From Melioribacteraceae bacterium 4301-Me (GTDB lineage: Bacteria > Bacteroidota > Ignavibacteria > Ignavibacteriales > Melioribacteraceae), in NCBI GenBank assembly GCA_041538185.1, contig JBGORM010000001.1, positions 186,001 through 250,000 on the forward strand: a DNA stretch of 64,000 bases, in the 5' to 3' direction. The stretch's first letter is position 1; every line of letters begins with the position of its first letter. Of the stretch, positions 1-8,530 are shown in pieces. The notes under the pieces were generated by a model. The model saw only the letters and a list, made by a program, of their open reading frames with translations, did not search any database and had not been told where the DNA came from. Both the position numbers and the translations under genes were made by a program.

Positions 1-48
1 ATATTTAACGATTTTATTAAAGGCAAGGTGATTTTCGATGACAACTAA
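1..48 (+). CDS. C-terminal end of an upstream gene, possibly the Mla-type ABC ATPase (partial)
   Basis: Frame 1 is open from the window edge to a TAA at 46-48 and encodes only about 15 residues, ending in GKVIFDDN. It overlaps the start of the MCE gene by 11 bases, as expected for translationally coupled genes of one operon. MCE proteins are normally encoded just after their permease and ATPase, so this is probably the end of one of those. The fragment is too short to identify the family, and the assignment rests on context alone. Confidence 0.4.
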   Translation: MFNDFIKGKVIFDDN

Positions 49-901
49 ACAGAACGAATTTATAATCGGTATTACTATTTCCCTTGCAGTTATTATGCTT
101 ATTGCTACTACACTTTGGCTTGGCAAATCCAACTTTCTTTCTAAAGGAATGCAGCTGAATTTAATAGTAGAAAATGCTGATGGAATTCAAAAAGGCGACG
201 AGATTTATTTCAGAGGTGTAAAAATCGGCAACGTGCTTGAAAGTTCTATTGTTAGAAACGGGGTTGTGTTAAATCTAAAAATTGATGAGATAGATAAAAT
301 CCCAATTGACTCAAAATTTGAAATATGTGATTTCAGTTTAATCAGCGGCAAGGCAATTCAAATTGAACCCGGCATTTCGAATCAATACTTTCTACCCGGA
401 GACACCGTAAAAGGAAGTACTGCTTACGGAGTTAACCAGGCAATCGCTTCAATAAAAGATTTGACTCCAAAGATAAACAAGGTTCTTTCCAATTTGGACG
501 CTTTAACCGGCAACGAAGTAAAAGACAAAGTAGAGCTTACATTAAATAATTTGAACTGTACGATTTCTCATTTGAATAATGAAGTAAACGGAAACCTTAA
601 AAATATTTTAGCTATCATAAACGATATTACTTCCAACAACAAAGGTCATATTGATTCTTTATTTTTATCGCTTAATAATAACTCCGTCGAGCTTTCTAAA
701 TTTTTGAATAAATCGTCTGATGCCGTTGAACAGCTTAATTCGCTGCTTACAAGTATGAATGAAGGCAAAGGAAGTCTTGGCAGCCTTTTAAAAAATGATA
801 CTTTATATCATAATCTTACCCATTCGATTTCTTCTATTGATTCGCTTGTAACTGATATTAAAAGAAATCCCAAAAAATATATTAACGTGAGTGTGTTTTG
901 A
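38..901 (+). CDS. MCE (MlaD-like) family protein, lipid transport substrate-binding component
   Basis: This 287-residue protein has one N-terminal membrane anchor (about residues 8-28), then a single MCE domain (about 38-115, with DGIQKGDEIYFRGVKIGNV). A long polar helical tail of about 170 residues follows. In the family such proteins bind phospholipid in the periplasm and pass it to or from an ABC permease/ATPase pair in the inner membrane. The tail is longer than in E. coli MlaD (about 183 residues in total) and resembles the extended tails of Bacteroidota and plant TGD2-like members, which may span the periplasm. A purine-rich AAGGCAAGG site lies 7-14 bases before the ATG, inside the end of the previous gene. 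The family call is secure; the transport direction and lipid are unknown. Confidence 0.85.
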   Translation: MTTKQNEFIIGITISLAVIMLIATTLWLGKSNFLSKGMQLNLIVENADGIQKGDEIYFRGVKIGNVLESSIVRNGVVLNLKIDEIDKIPIDSKFEICDFSLISGKAIQIEPGISNQYFLPGDTVKGSTAYGVNQAIASIKDLTPKINKVLSNLDALTGNEVKDKVELTLNNLNCTISHLNNEVNGNLKNILAIINDITSNNKGHIDSLFLSLNNNSVELSKFLNKSSDAVEQLNSLLTSMNEGKGSLGSLLKNDTLYHNLTHSISSIDSLVTDIKRNPKKYINVSVF

Positions 902-938
902 TGGGTAATCTTGTTTTGAAAAAACATAAAGATTAAAA

Positions 939-1391
939 ATGAAAGTCAAAGATATTCTCACCGAAAATGCTTTTACAGTATATCCAAATACTTCTCTAAA
1001 AGAGGTAATAAGAATATTTCACGAAAACAATTTAACGTCGCTAGTAGTTGTTAATGAGCACAATGAAGTAGTTGGTATGGTTACCTATTCCGATTTGTTC
1101 AGATATTTATTCCCCGATTATAATGAAATAGCCAACCACGGCGAATATCTATTTGATCCTCACTCCATTGAATTAAGAAACAAACCATATCTAGATAAAC
1201 CGATTAAAGACTTCATGATAAAATCCCCCGAATCTATTGATTCTGAAAAGCCGGCAATTGAAGCCGCCGCAATAATGAAATCTTACAAAATTAAACAGCT
1301 GCCTGTAACAGAAAACGGAAAGTTAATAGGTATAATTACAATTAAAGAACTTCTAAAAATCTTCGTTATAGAAAAACTAAAAAACATGTAA
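939..1391 (+). CDS. CBS-domain pair protein (first of two paralogues)
   Basis: The 150-residue protein consists of two CBS motifs (about residues 1-56 and 88-148) with no other domain. The first carries VVNEHNEVVGMVTYSDLFR and the second GKLIGIITIKELL. CBS pairs bind adenosyl ligands such as AMP, ATP or SAM and act as energy or ligand sensors. Its linker has an unusual sequence (LFPDYNEI followed by a segment rich in charged residues) that recurs in the CBS protein at 5401-5844, so the two are paralogues bracketing this gene group. No Shine-Dalgarno site is visible. The partner it regulates cannot be read from the sequence. Confidence 0.88.
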   Translation: MKVKDILTENAFTVYPNTSLKEVIRIFHENNLTSLVVVNEHNEVVGMVTYSDLFRYLFPDYNEIANHGEYLFDPHSIELRNKPYLDKPIKDFMIKSPESIDSEKPAIEAAAIMKSYKIKQLPVTENGKLIGIITIKELLKIFVIEKLKNM

Positions 1392-1415
1392 AATAATTAA
1401 CTATAGGAGGGTATA

Positions 1416-1721
1416 ATGCCTTTAAAAAAAGAATACTCGAAAGACAAAGCAATTTGCAAAGTAACTTTCATTTTACCAAAGGAAATTGCAGAACAATTTG
1501 AGGAAGTTGCTTTAGTTGGTGATTTTAATAATTGGGATCCTAAAGCGAATTTATTTTATTGTATGAGTAGAGGTGTTCACGTTGTTTCAATTGAACTTGA
1601 AGCGGGCAAAGAATATCAGTTCAGATACCTGGCAGATGGTGAAGTGTGGTTAAATGAAGCCGAAGCAGATAAACATGTCGCTACACCTTATGGTTCTGAA
1701 AACAGTGTGATAGTTTTATAG
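1416..1721 (+). CDS. Small isoamylase-N/AMPK-type glycogen-binding domain protein
   Basis: The 101-residue protein is a single early-set carbohydrate-binding module of the CBM48/AMPK beta-subunit type. The diagnostic pieces are EEVALVGDFNNWDP (about residues 28-41), a basic-hydrophobic strand, and KEYQFRYLADGEVWLNE (about 66-82). In AMPK this module binds glycogen, and stand-alone bacterial copies have no established role. A strong AGGAGG lies 7 bases before the ATG. It sits beside CBS proteins, which is reminiscent of the AMPK gamma (CBS) and beta (CBM48) subunits, but no kinase is present here, so that parallel is only suggestive. Confidence 0.82.
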   Translation: MPLKKEYSKDKAICKVTFILPKEIAEQFEEVALVGDFNNWDPKANLFYCMSRGVHVVSIELEAGKEYQFRYLADGEVWLNEAEADKHVATPYGSENSVIVL

Positions 1722-1755
1722 GAGTTAAAAAATATTATTAAGAGGGGATAGAAAA

Positions 1756-3246
1756 ATGAAAGCCCGTAATTTGTTTTTAGGAATTTTATTATTAGTTGGG
1801 TATTCATATGCTCAACAAAGTACCGGGTTACTCAGTAAATGGGTGCATCCTGGCAATGATATGATAAAAGAGAACGGATATCAGAGCGCACAAACCTGCG
1901 CAGTTTGTCACCAAGACGCTCTAGACGAAATAACACAGTCTGTTCACTGGTATCTTGCCTCTCCAATTAGGAACGTTCAAGGATTACCTGACAGTTCTTG
2001 GTGGGGAATGATAAACAGAGAATGTTCGCTATCCGGTTCCACTACCATAGCAAATTGGACAGCATCTACGAATGGAAAATTCAGTGTGCAATCCGCAGGC
2101 TGCGGCGTTTGCCATATAGGCTCTTTGACAGCTCCGCCAATGCCAGGTAAGATTGCAAAAGAATCAGAAAAGAATACAGTAGATTGTCTTGTTTGTCATT
2201 CAGAAAATTATGATTGGAGTAAAAGAGCAACATTGGTCAAAGATTCTAACGGCGTACACTGGGGAGTAGATATGTCTTTGAAAGCAGCATTAAGTATTAC
2301 CAAAACTCCTACTAACGAAGCTTGCCTTAGGTGTCATGAACATTCTTTTTCCGAAGATTATAAAAGAGGAATGCCTTTTACACCTGAAAACGATGTGCAT
2401 GCTAAAGCCGGGCTTAACTGCGTAACTTGCCACGTTACCGAACATCATAAAATAGCTAAAGGAATGTACGAATCGGATATGATTGCAAACGATTTGCCAG
2501 ACGTTAATGTTTCATGTTCAAACTGCCATGGTAACAGTCCGCATACAAATAAAAATGCAAAAGTATTGAATGCTCATATAGAAAAAATTGCCTGCCAAAC
2601 ATGCCATATTCCAGAGGCGAGCGGCATTGTTTACGAAAATTGGGGCAAGCCGGTTAAAGACAATATTTATGGTAAATACAGCGAACTGTCAAAGTTTGAC
2701 AAAATTCCCAGCAATCCCAAACTATATGTTCCAACTGACACGATAAAAATGGGACACCCTTCTTATATGTGGAGAGTGGCAAATACAAAAGAAAATAAAA
2801 ATGCGCAAAGCTGGATGGCATTTGCTACTTCCAATATTAATACACCAGGCGCAAAAATTTTCCCGGTAAGAGGTCTAACGCAGGTGATGCTATTCGATAA
2901 AAAACTTAAAATGTGGCAGGCGCCGGGCATGGAATTTTTGAAAAATGATCCAAATATGGCAGAATTTCCATTGCTGCTTGCGCCTAATAGGGAAGTTTAC
3001 AGCGAGACCGGAGATGTAAAAAAAGCTATTGATGCAGGTATGAAACCTTACGAATCAATGGGATTTAAATGGAGCGGCGAATGGATGGCTATGCAGGTGC
3101 CTGGTCTTTCTTATATTTCTGTAAACCACGGAGTTAAAAAGAATCCGCTCTCGTGCAGTTCATGTCATTCTAAAAACGGTGTAATGGATTTTAAAGCTCT
3201 CGGCTATACACAAAAACAAATTGAACAACTGGAGAAAAATAAATAA
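1756..3246 (+). CDS. Octahaem c-type cytochrome, tetrathionate-reductase-like family
   Basis: The 496-residue protein starts with a signal peptide (cleavage likely after YSYA, residue 19). It has exactly eight CxxCH haem motifs, beginning at Cys48, 116, 144, 190, 222, 254, 280 and 467. The order CAVCH followed by an SVHW segment, then GCGVCHIG and VDCLVCH, resembles my recollection of the octahaem tetrathionate reductase (OTR) group rather than hydroxylamine oxidoreductase. It should be a periplasmic electron-transfer or reductase protein. The substrate cannot be deduced; OTR-like proteins also reduce nitrite and hydroxylamine in vitro. The gene lies 9 bases before a universal stress gene and after the CBM48 gene, likely in one transcript. 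Haem count is certain, subfamily moderate. Confidence 0.8.
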   Translation: MKARNLFLGILLLVGYSYAQQSTGLLSKWVHPGNDMIKENGYQSAQTCAVCHQDALDEITQSVHWYLASPIRNVQGLPDSSWWGMINRECSLSGSTTIANWTASTNGKFSVQSAGCGVCHIGSLTAPPMPGKIAKESEKNTVDCLVCHSENYDWSKRATLVKDSNGVHWGVDMSLKAALSITKTPTNEACLRCHEHSFSEDYKRGMPFTPENDVHAKAGLNCVTCHVTEHHKIAKGMYESDMIANDLPDVNVSCSNCHGNSPHTNKNAKVLNAHIEKIACQTCHIPEASGIVYENWGKPVKDNIYGKYSELSKFDKIPSNPKLYVPTDTIKMGHPSYMWRVANTKENKNAQSWMAFATSNINTPGAKIFPVRGLTQVMLFDKKLKMWQAPGMEFLKNDPNMAEFPLLLAPNREVYSETGDVKKAIDAGMKPYESMGFKWSGEWMAMQVPGLSYISVNHGVKKNPLSCSSCHSKNGVMDFKALGYTQKQIEQLEKNK

Positions 3247-3255
3247 GAGAACAAA

Positions 3256-4089
3256 ATGTTAAAAAAAATATTTCTGCCATTAGAAAATTCTCCTTATACC
3301 GCTGCTGCTTTAGACTATGCATGCTTTATTGCTAAACGACAGAACGCGGAAGTAACCGGCGGTATTTTTATGGACATAGAAAAAGTAAATACGCCCCTTG
3401 GCACGCTTGAAACCGATGGCGGTATAAAATGGATGGATGATATTGACGAAGAAACGGTATCTAACGCAAAACCAACAGTAGATTATTTAATGCATATCTT
3501 AAAAGATAAATGTGAAAGACAAAACGTAAAATATTCTTTTGAAACTGAGATTGGAATACCGAGTTCGCAGATTACTAACCTTTCAAAATATTACGACATA
3601 ATAGTTACCGGCATAAAATCCGATTACGGTTTGATAAAAAGAAATTTTAAAGTATCGTTCCTCCAGAAAATACTTGAAACGTCTGCTTCGCCCGTTTTTG
3701 CCGTGCCGAATTATTTTAGAGCCATTCACAATATAATTATTGCTTACGATGCAAGTCTTACTGCTGCGAGGGCGCTTCAGAGATTTGTACACATAGCAGA
3801 CTTTACCGATCAGAATATTATTATTGTTTCATCTTCAAAAGATTCGGCTTGGGCAAAAGATAATCTTAAAAGAGCAAAGGAATATCTTCTTTCATACGGC
3901 GCTCAAAATGTTGCCACAGATTATACTCAAATGGAAATAATAAAAGTTTTACAATCGTCTTATTTCGATTTTGCCGATTTGATTGTTTTGGGCTCGCATT
4001 CTCAAAATATTGTTAAGGATATTTTTGTAGGTAATCTCACGAAGCAATTGATTATGGATGCTAAAAAAGCATTATTTATAGGAATTTAA
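3256..4089 (+). CDS. Universal stress protein, tandem Usp domains
   Basis: This 277-residue cytoplasmic protein contains two Usp folds, about residues 1-150 and 155-277. The first begins KIFLPLENSPYTAAALDYA and the second NIIIAYDASLTAARALQRF. The C-terminal half ends in LIVLGSHSQNIVKDIFVGN, which matches the G-x2-G-x9-GS/T nucleotide loop only loosely, so ATP binding by the second half is uncertain. Usp proteins respond to starvation and anoxia. Only 9 bases separate it from the octahaem cytochrome gene, which suggests co-expression with anaerobic electron transport. Confidence 0.85.
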   Translation: MLKKIFLPLENSPYTAAALDYACFIAKRQNAEVTGGIFMDIEKVNTPLGTLETDGGIKWMDDIDEETVSNAKPTVDYLMHILKDKCERQNVKYSFETEIGIPSSQITNLSKYYDIIVTGIKSDYGLIKRNFKVSFLQKILETSASPVFAVPNYFRAIHNIIIAYDASLTAARALQRFVHIADFTDQNIIIVSSSKDSAWAKDNLKRAKEYLLSYGAQNVATDYTQMEIIKVLQSSYFDFADLIVLGSHSQNIVKDIFVGNLTKQLIMDAKKALFIGI

Positions 4090-4132
4090 TTATCATAATA
4101 ATCTATTTTAACAATTACAGAAGGAGAGATAA

Positions 4133-5377
4133 ATGGAATTAGGCATAATTAACTCTACGGATCTTTACCGACTTCCTTGGACATTACCAGATAATGGAAT
4201 CTCATGGCTTGAACCCACTGCACGATGTAACTTGAATTGTTATGGATGCTATCGAAAAAATATTAAAGATTCCCATAAATCTATGGAACAGGTCAAACAT
4301 GAGCTTGATGTGTTTCAGTCATTAAGAAAAACTGATTGCATCTCAATTGCTGGCGGTGAGCCGCTTTTATATCCGAATATTGTAGAGCTTGTAGCGGAAA
4401 TAAAATCCCGCGGGCTAAAGCCTATTATTAATTCTAACGGAATAGCTCTTACTAAAGAATTATTGCACGAACTAAAAGAAGCAGGCGTGTTTGGTTTTAC
4501 TTTCCATATCGATAGCAAACAAGGGCGCGGACGCGGTCCTCAGTGGGAAGGCAAAAATGAACTTGAGTTAAATGAACTGAGATTGTATTACGCAGAGATG
4601 CTTGCCGCCGAAGGAGGAATTGCGTGTTCATTTAATTCCACTGTTTACGGCGATACTTTACAATATGTACCAGAATTAGTTAACTGGGCACAAAAACATA
4701 TTGATATTGTTCACACTATGGTTTTCATTTTGTTTAGATATATTACTCCTGATTTACCTTATGATTTTTATGCTGGAGATAAGAAAATTGAGTTCGATGA
4801 AATTCATTATCATTCAAACAAAGAGGAAATAACAAACTTAATGTCTCCACAAATTGTTGCAGAAATAAGAAAGAAGTTCCCCGAATTCTCTCCCGCAGCA
4901 TTTTTAAATGGAACTCACAAAGCCGATGATTTTAAATGGCTTCTGACCGAACGAATAGGAACTAAGGACAAAATTTTTGGTTACCTCAATAATAAGTTCA
5001 TAGAAATGGTAATGGAATTTTATCATTACAGAAACGACAGATATTTATCATACGCTTCTCCCAAAACATTAAGTTTAGGCAGAGCAACTTTGTTTAATCT
5101 TTGGGGGATAAATAAAAGCGTTCGCAAGGCATTAAAAAAATATCTTGGATATTTAGCGGTAAATCCTTTTAGAATATTCAAGAAAGTTTATATGCAATCG
5201 ATCATGATTATTCAGCCTGTGGATTTTATGCCCAACGGAGACCAGAGTATGTGCGACGGCTGCCCGGATATAACGGTATGGAAAGACAGGAATGGGAAAG
5301 ACCAACTGGTTTGGTCGTGTCGCCTTGAAGAGCCGATGCAGTACGGTGTATTTTTAAAAACTGTTCCTAAAAATTAA
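4133..5377 (+). CDS. Radical SAM enzyme of unknown substrate
   Basis: The 414-residue protein has the radical SAM cluster motif CNLNCYGC at about residues 33-40, the SAM-binding GGEP at about 74-77, and a partial TIM barrel to about residue 220. The C-terminal 100 residues carry a basic helical segment and then CDGCPDITVW with a further Cys near WSCRLEEP, which could hold an auxiliary Fe-S cluster. This is not one of the radical SAM enzymes I can name. A clear AGAAGGAGAG site precedes the ATG. It sits between CBS and stress proteins, with a lipid cyclopropane synthase two genes on, so lipid or cofactor modification is possible but unproven. Confidence 0.82.
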   Translation: MELGIINSTDLYRLPWTLPDNGISWLEPTARCNLNCYGCYRKNIKDSHKSMEQVKHELDVFQSLRKTDCISIAGGEPLLYPNIVELVAEIKSRGLKPIINSNGIALTKELLHELKEAGVFGFTFHIDSKQGRGRGPQWEGKNELELNELRLYYAEMLAAEGGIACSFNSTVYGDTLQYVPELVNWAQKHIDIVHTMVFILFRYITPDLPYDFYAGDKKIEFDEIHYHSNKEEITNLMSPQIVAEIRKKFPEFSPAAFLNGTHKADDFKWLLTERIGTKDKIFGYLNNKFIEMVMEFYHYRNDRYLSYASPKTLSLGRATLFNLWGINKSVRKALKKYLGYLAVNPFRIFKKVYMQSIMIIQPVDFMPNGDQSMCDGCPDITVWKDRNGKDQLVWSCRLEEPMQYGVFLKTVPKN

Positions 5378-5400
5378 ACAATATAAAGAAGGAGTAAACA

Positions 5401-5844
5401 ATGAAAGTTTCAGAAATAATGAATACCGAGGTTCATACTATTCTGCCGGATACACCAATGAAAATAGTTAACCGAACAATGCAGAAGTATAATTTGGGAT
5501 ATCTTTTTATAGTAAATGAAAAAAAAGAAATTCAGGGTGTAATTACTTATACTGATTTATTCCGATTAGTTCTCCCCTCTTATCAAAAAGTAATGGAGGA
5601 AGGTTTACTTTGGCTTTCCCCTGAAGTAATTGAAAGTCAGGCACAGAATTTAATGGATAGACCGGTTAAAGAGTTTATGGAAAAAGATGTTTTGAAAATT
5701 CATCCTAACGAAATGGTTTTTAAAGCAGGTGCAGAAATGATTGCTCATAGTGTAAAACAAATTCCCGTTGTTGAAAACAATAAGTTAGTAGGTGTAATAA
5801 GTTTTCATGATATCCTCTGGGAATTGTTAATGATAAATAGATAA
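5401..5844 (+). CDS. CBS-domain pair protein (second paralogue)
   Basis: The 147-residue protein has two CBS motifs (about residues 1-56 and 88-146). It shares layout and key segments with the protein at 939-1391, including GVITYTDLFRLVLPSYQKV and a linker ending PVKEFMEKDV. The first CBS starts MKVSEIMNTEVHTILPDTP. An AAGGAG site lies 7 bases upstream of the ATG. It follows the radical SAM gene by 23 bases and precedes the cyclopropane synthase by 42, so it probably belongs to the same transcript. Ligand and target are unknown. Confidence 0.88.
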   Translation: MKVSEIMNTEVHTILPDTPMKIVNRTMQKYNLGYLFIVNEKKEIQGVITYTDLFRLVLPSYQKVMEEGLLWLSPEVIESQAQNLMDRPVKEFMEKDVLKIHPNEMVFKAGAEMIAHSVKQIPVVENNKLVGVISFHDILWELLMINR

Positions 5845-5886
5845 TCATAAAATAATTTAATACTTTATCCTAAAAAAAGGATAAAT

Positions 5887-7008
5887 ATGAATAATAAATA
5901 CCAATCACTCGTTAAAGAATTGCTGTCACTTGCAAACATAGAAATAAATGGCAAAAATCCATGGGATATTCAGGTTCACGATGATCGCTTTTACAAACGT
6001 GCCGTTACCGAAGTTGAACTTGGTCTTGGTGAATCTTATATGGATAATTGGTGGGACGTTCAGAAACTTGACGAAATGATTTTTAGAATTATTCGAGCTG
6101 ATTTGCAAAATAAAGTTAAACGTAATCTTAAAGTTGCACTTCAACTGGCGGGATTTTATTTAATAAATATGCAGGCAAGGCGCCGGGCTTTTATTATTGG
6201 TGAAAGACATTATGATTTAGGTAATGATCTTTTCCAGAATATGCTCGATAAAAGAATGAACTACAGTTGCGCATACTGGAAGAATGCAACTAACTTAGAT
6301 GAAGCTCAGGAAAATAAACTCGATTTGATCTGCAAGAAGATTTATCTAAAATCAGGGATGCGCGTGCTTGATATCGGCTGTGGCTGGGGCGCTTTTGGAA
6401 AATATGCTGCTGAAAAATATGGAGCAGAGGTAGTTGGAGTTACGGTTTCAAAAGAGCAAGTAGCACTCGGTAAAGAATTATGTAAAGGTTTACCTGTTGA
6501 ATTCAGATTGCAGGATTACAGAGAGATAAATGAAAAGTTTGATCGCATTGTTTCAGTTGGAATGATTGAACACGTCGGATATAGAAATTACAGAGAATAT
6601 TTTAAGATAGCAGAACGAAATCTAAAAGACGACGGATTATTTTTACTTCACACAATTGGTGAAATTCGTTCTACAAAAAATACGGATGCCTGGACGCATA
6701 AATACATTTTTCCAAATGGAATGTTGCCATCAATTGCACAACTTGCAAAAGCCGTTGAAAATTTATTCATTATAGAAGACTTACATAACTTTGGCGCGGA
6801 TTACGATAAAACATTAATGGCTTGGTATGATAACTTCAAAAACAGTTGGGATAAAATAAAAGATAAATACAATCAACGCTTTTACAGAATGTGGAAATAT
6901 TTTTTACTTTCAAGTGCCGGCGCATTTAGAGCGAGAAATAAAATGCAACTCTGGCAAATAGTTCTTTCAAAGAAAGGTGTTTTAGGTGGATATATTCCTG
7001 TTCGATGA
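5887..7008 (+). CDS. cfa: Cyclopropane-fatty-acyl-phospholipid synthase
   Basis: The 373-residue enzyme transfers a methylene group from SAM to the double bond of membrane phospholipid acyl chains. Visible features are an N-terminal membrane-docking region (about 1-100) and the family hallmark YDLGNDLFQNMLDKRMNYSC (about 110-129). The SAM-binding motif VLDIGCGWGAFGKYAA is at about 162-177, and MIEHVGYRNYREYF is at about 227-240. The length is close to E. coli Cfa (382). It is the last gene of the 0.9-7 kb group. The product would stabilise membranes under stress, in keeping with the Usp gene upstream. Confidence 0.93.
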   Translation: MNNKYQSLVKELLSLANIEINGKNPWDIQVHDDRFYKRAVTEVELGLGESYMDNWWDVQKLDEMIFRIIRADLQNKVKRNLKVALQLAGFYLINMQARRRAFIIGERHYDLGNDLFQNMLDKRMNYSCAYWKNATNLDEAQENKLDLICKKIYLKSGMRVLDIGCGWGAFGKYAAEKYGAEVVGVTVSKEQVALGKELCKGLPVEFRLQDYREINEKFDRIVSVGMIEHVGYRNYREYFKIAERNLKDDGLFLLHTIGEIRSTKNTDAWTHKYIFPNGMLPSIAQLAKAVENLFIIEDLHNFGADYDKTLMAWYDNFKNSWDKIKDKYNQRFYRMWKYFLLSSAGAFRARNKMQLWQIVLSKKGVLGGYIPVR

Positions 7009-7033
7009 TTTTAACTTTTTTGTTAGAAACGAT

Positions 7034-7085
7034 AGTCACAAGGCAATCTCAATAAGACAAGAGATTACTTCGCTCGTAATGGCCG
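7034..7085. repeat. Degenerate copy of the CATTGCGAG/GAAGCAATCT repeat family
   Basis: The intergenic gap contains CACAAGGCAATCTC and then GAGATTACTTCGCTCGTAAT. These resemble the arms of the better-preserved family members at 9869-10000 and 12941-13091. The copy is eroded and assigned by pattern only. The rest of the 233-base gap shows nothing else recognisable. Confidence 0.4.
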
Positions 7086-7241
7086 AGAATGTATTTGTTG
7101 TGAGAAGACAAAGTCGATGATGCAATCTAAACATAAAATCAATAACTTCGTTTCATGGTTGGAAGTTTAATGATTATCAATTTACTTTTTGCACATAAAG
7201 TCTTGAGCAATTTTTTCAATAACTATTGGAGAGTATAAATC

Positions 7242-8495
7242 ATGCATCCGAATATTTATTCTAAACTTCAGCTACAAATCCAATCTGAAATGCGTGCTTT
7301 TGTAAAAGAAGATGTGCCAACTCAGCTTTTATTAGACCTTGATGCTGATAAAATAAAATTTCCCAAAGATTTTATTGAAAAAGCTGCAAAGAGAAATTTA
7401 TTAGGATTAAGATTTCCCAAAGAATACGGTGGTCGAGATTTAAGTTGGAAAGAAGAAGTTGTAGCTTTAGAAGAAATAGGTGTGCTCGGTACAACATTAC
7501 CCTGTCTTTATTCGCTGGTTAGCATTGTTGGGGAGGCGATAAACAAATTTGGAACGGTTGAACAAAAGGAAAAATATCTTGTGCCAACACTTGCTGGTAA
7601 GTTAACCACTGCAGAAGGTTTAACTGAACCACGCGGCGGATCAGACTTTTTTGGAGCAACAACTACCGCAAAGCGTGATGGTGATTATTACATCATTAAC
7701 GGTCAAAAAAGATTTATTGTAGGTGCTGAAGGTGCTGATTATTTTTTAATTTATGCCCGTACTGGCACAGATGAACGCGGAAAAGGACTGATGAGCGCCT
7801 TCCTTGTTGATAGAAAAATGGGTGTTGAAGTTGAACATATTTATGGATTAATGGGAACTAGAGGTGGAGGCACTGGACGTATAATTTTACGCAATGTAAA
7901 GGTACCTAAGGAAAATCTTATTGGTGAAGAAAATAAAGCAGAAGAAATATTCAATCAAATGATGATTCCCGAAAGGATGACAAGTGCAGCTGGTGCATTA
8001 GGTACTGCGCGTTCAGCTTTAGAAATTGCGGCACGTTATAGCAACAAACGAAAAGCTTTTGGTAAAAAAATCAGAGCTTTCGAAGCCGTTAGTTTTATGA
8101 TTGCTGATAGTTTAACCAAGTTAGATGCTGCTAGAGCACTGGTTCACGCTACCGCTCAGTCTATTGATAACCAGGTTGATGCATCGCTACAAAGACGGCT
8201 TGTATCCGAATCTAAAAAATTTGCTGCCGATACTGCTTGGGAAGTAATTAATAATGCAATGCAGATTATGGGCGGTATCGGTTATACAAACGTCTTCCCT
8301 ATCGAAAGAATGTTGAGGGATACAAGACTTATTATGATATGGACTGGAACAAATGAGATTATGAACCTTGTGATTCAACATGAGTACTTTAAGCAGTTGC
8401 TTACAAATGATGGTGAGTTTGTCCAAAAGGATATTCGTAATCTGGAAAAAGATGCAGTTGATGCTGATAAAACTGATGAGAAAGTTTATGAATGA
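7242..8495 (+). CDS. Acyl-CoA dehydrogenase family protein
   Basis: The 417-residue flavoprotein has the full acyl-CoA dehydrogenase fold: an N-terminal helical domain, a middle beta domain with [13 protein letters not shown] (about 125-137), and a C-terminal helical domain with SNKRKAFGK (about 267-275) and [10 protein letters not shown]. Such enzymes oxidise acyl-CoA to enoyl-CoA and pass electrons to ETF. The position that holds the catalytic Glu in short- and medium-chain enzymes (YEGT) reads IWTGTNEIM here, so the base is Thr at that site. No electron transfer flavoprotein gene is nearby. The true substrate is unknown. Confidence 0.88.
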   Translation: MHPNIYSKLQLQIQSEMRAFVKEDVPTQLLLDLDADKIKFPKDFIEKAAKRNLLGLRFPKEYGGRDLSWKEEVVALEEIGVLGTTLPCLYSLVSIVGEAINKFGTVEQKEKYLVPTLAGKLTTAEGLTEPRGGSDFFGATTTAKRDGDYYIINGQKRFIVGAEGADYFLIYARTGTDERGKGLMSAFLVDRKMGVEVEHIYGLMGTRGGGTGRIILRNVKVPKENLIGEENKAEEIFNQMMIPERMTSAAGALGTARSALEIAARYSNKRKAFGKKIRAFEAVSFMIADSLTKLDAARALVHATAQSIDNQVDASLQRRLVSESKKFAADTAWEVINNAMQIMGGIGYTNVFPIERMLRDTRLIMIWTGTNEIMNLVIQHEYFKQLLTNDGEFVQKDIRNLEKDAVDADKTDEKVYE

Positions 8496-8530
8496 ATTAT
8501 TTTAATTAAACTACAAGATCCTAATTTATT

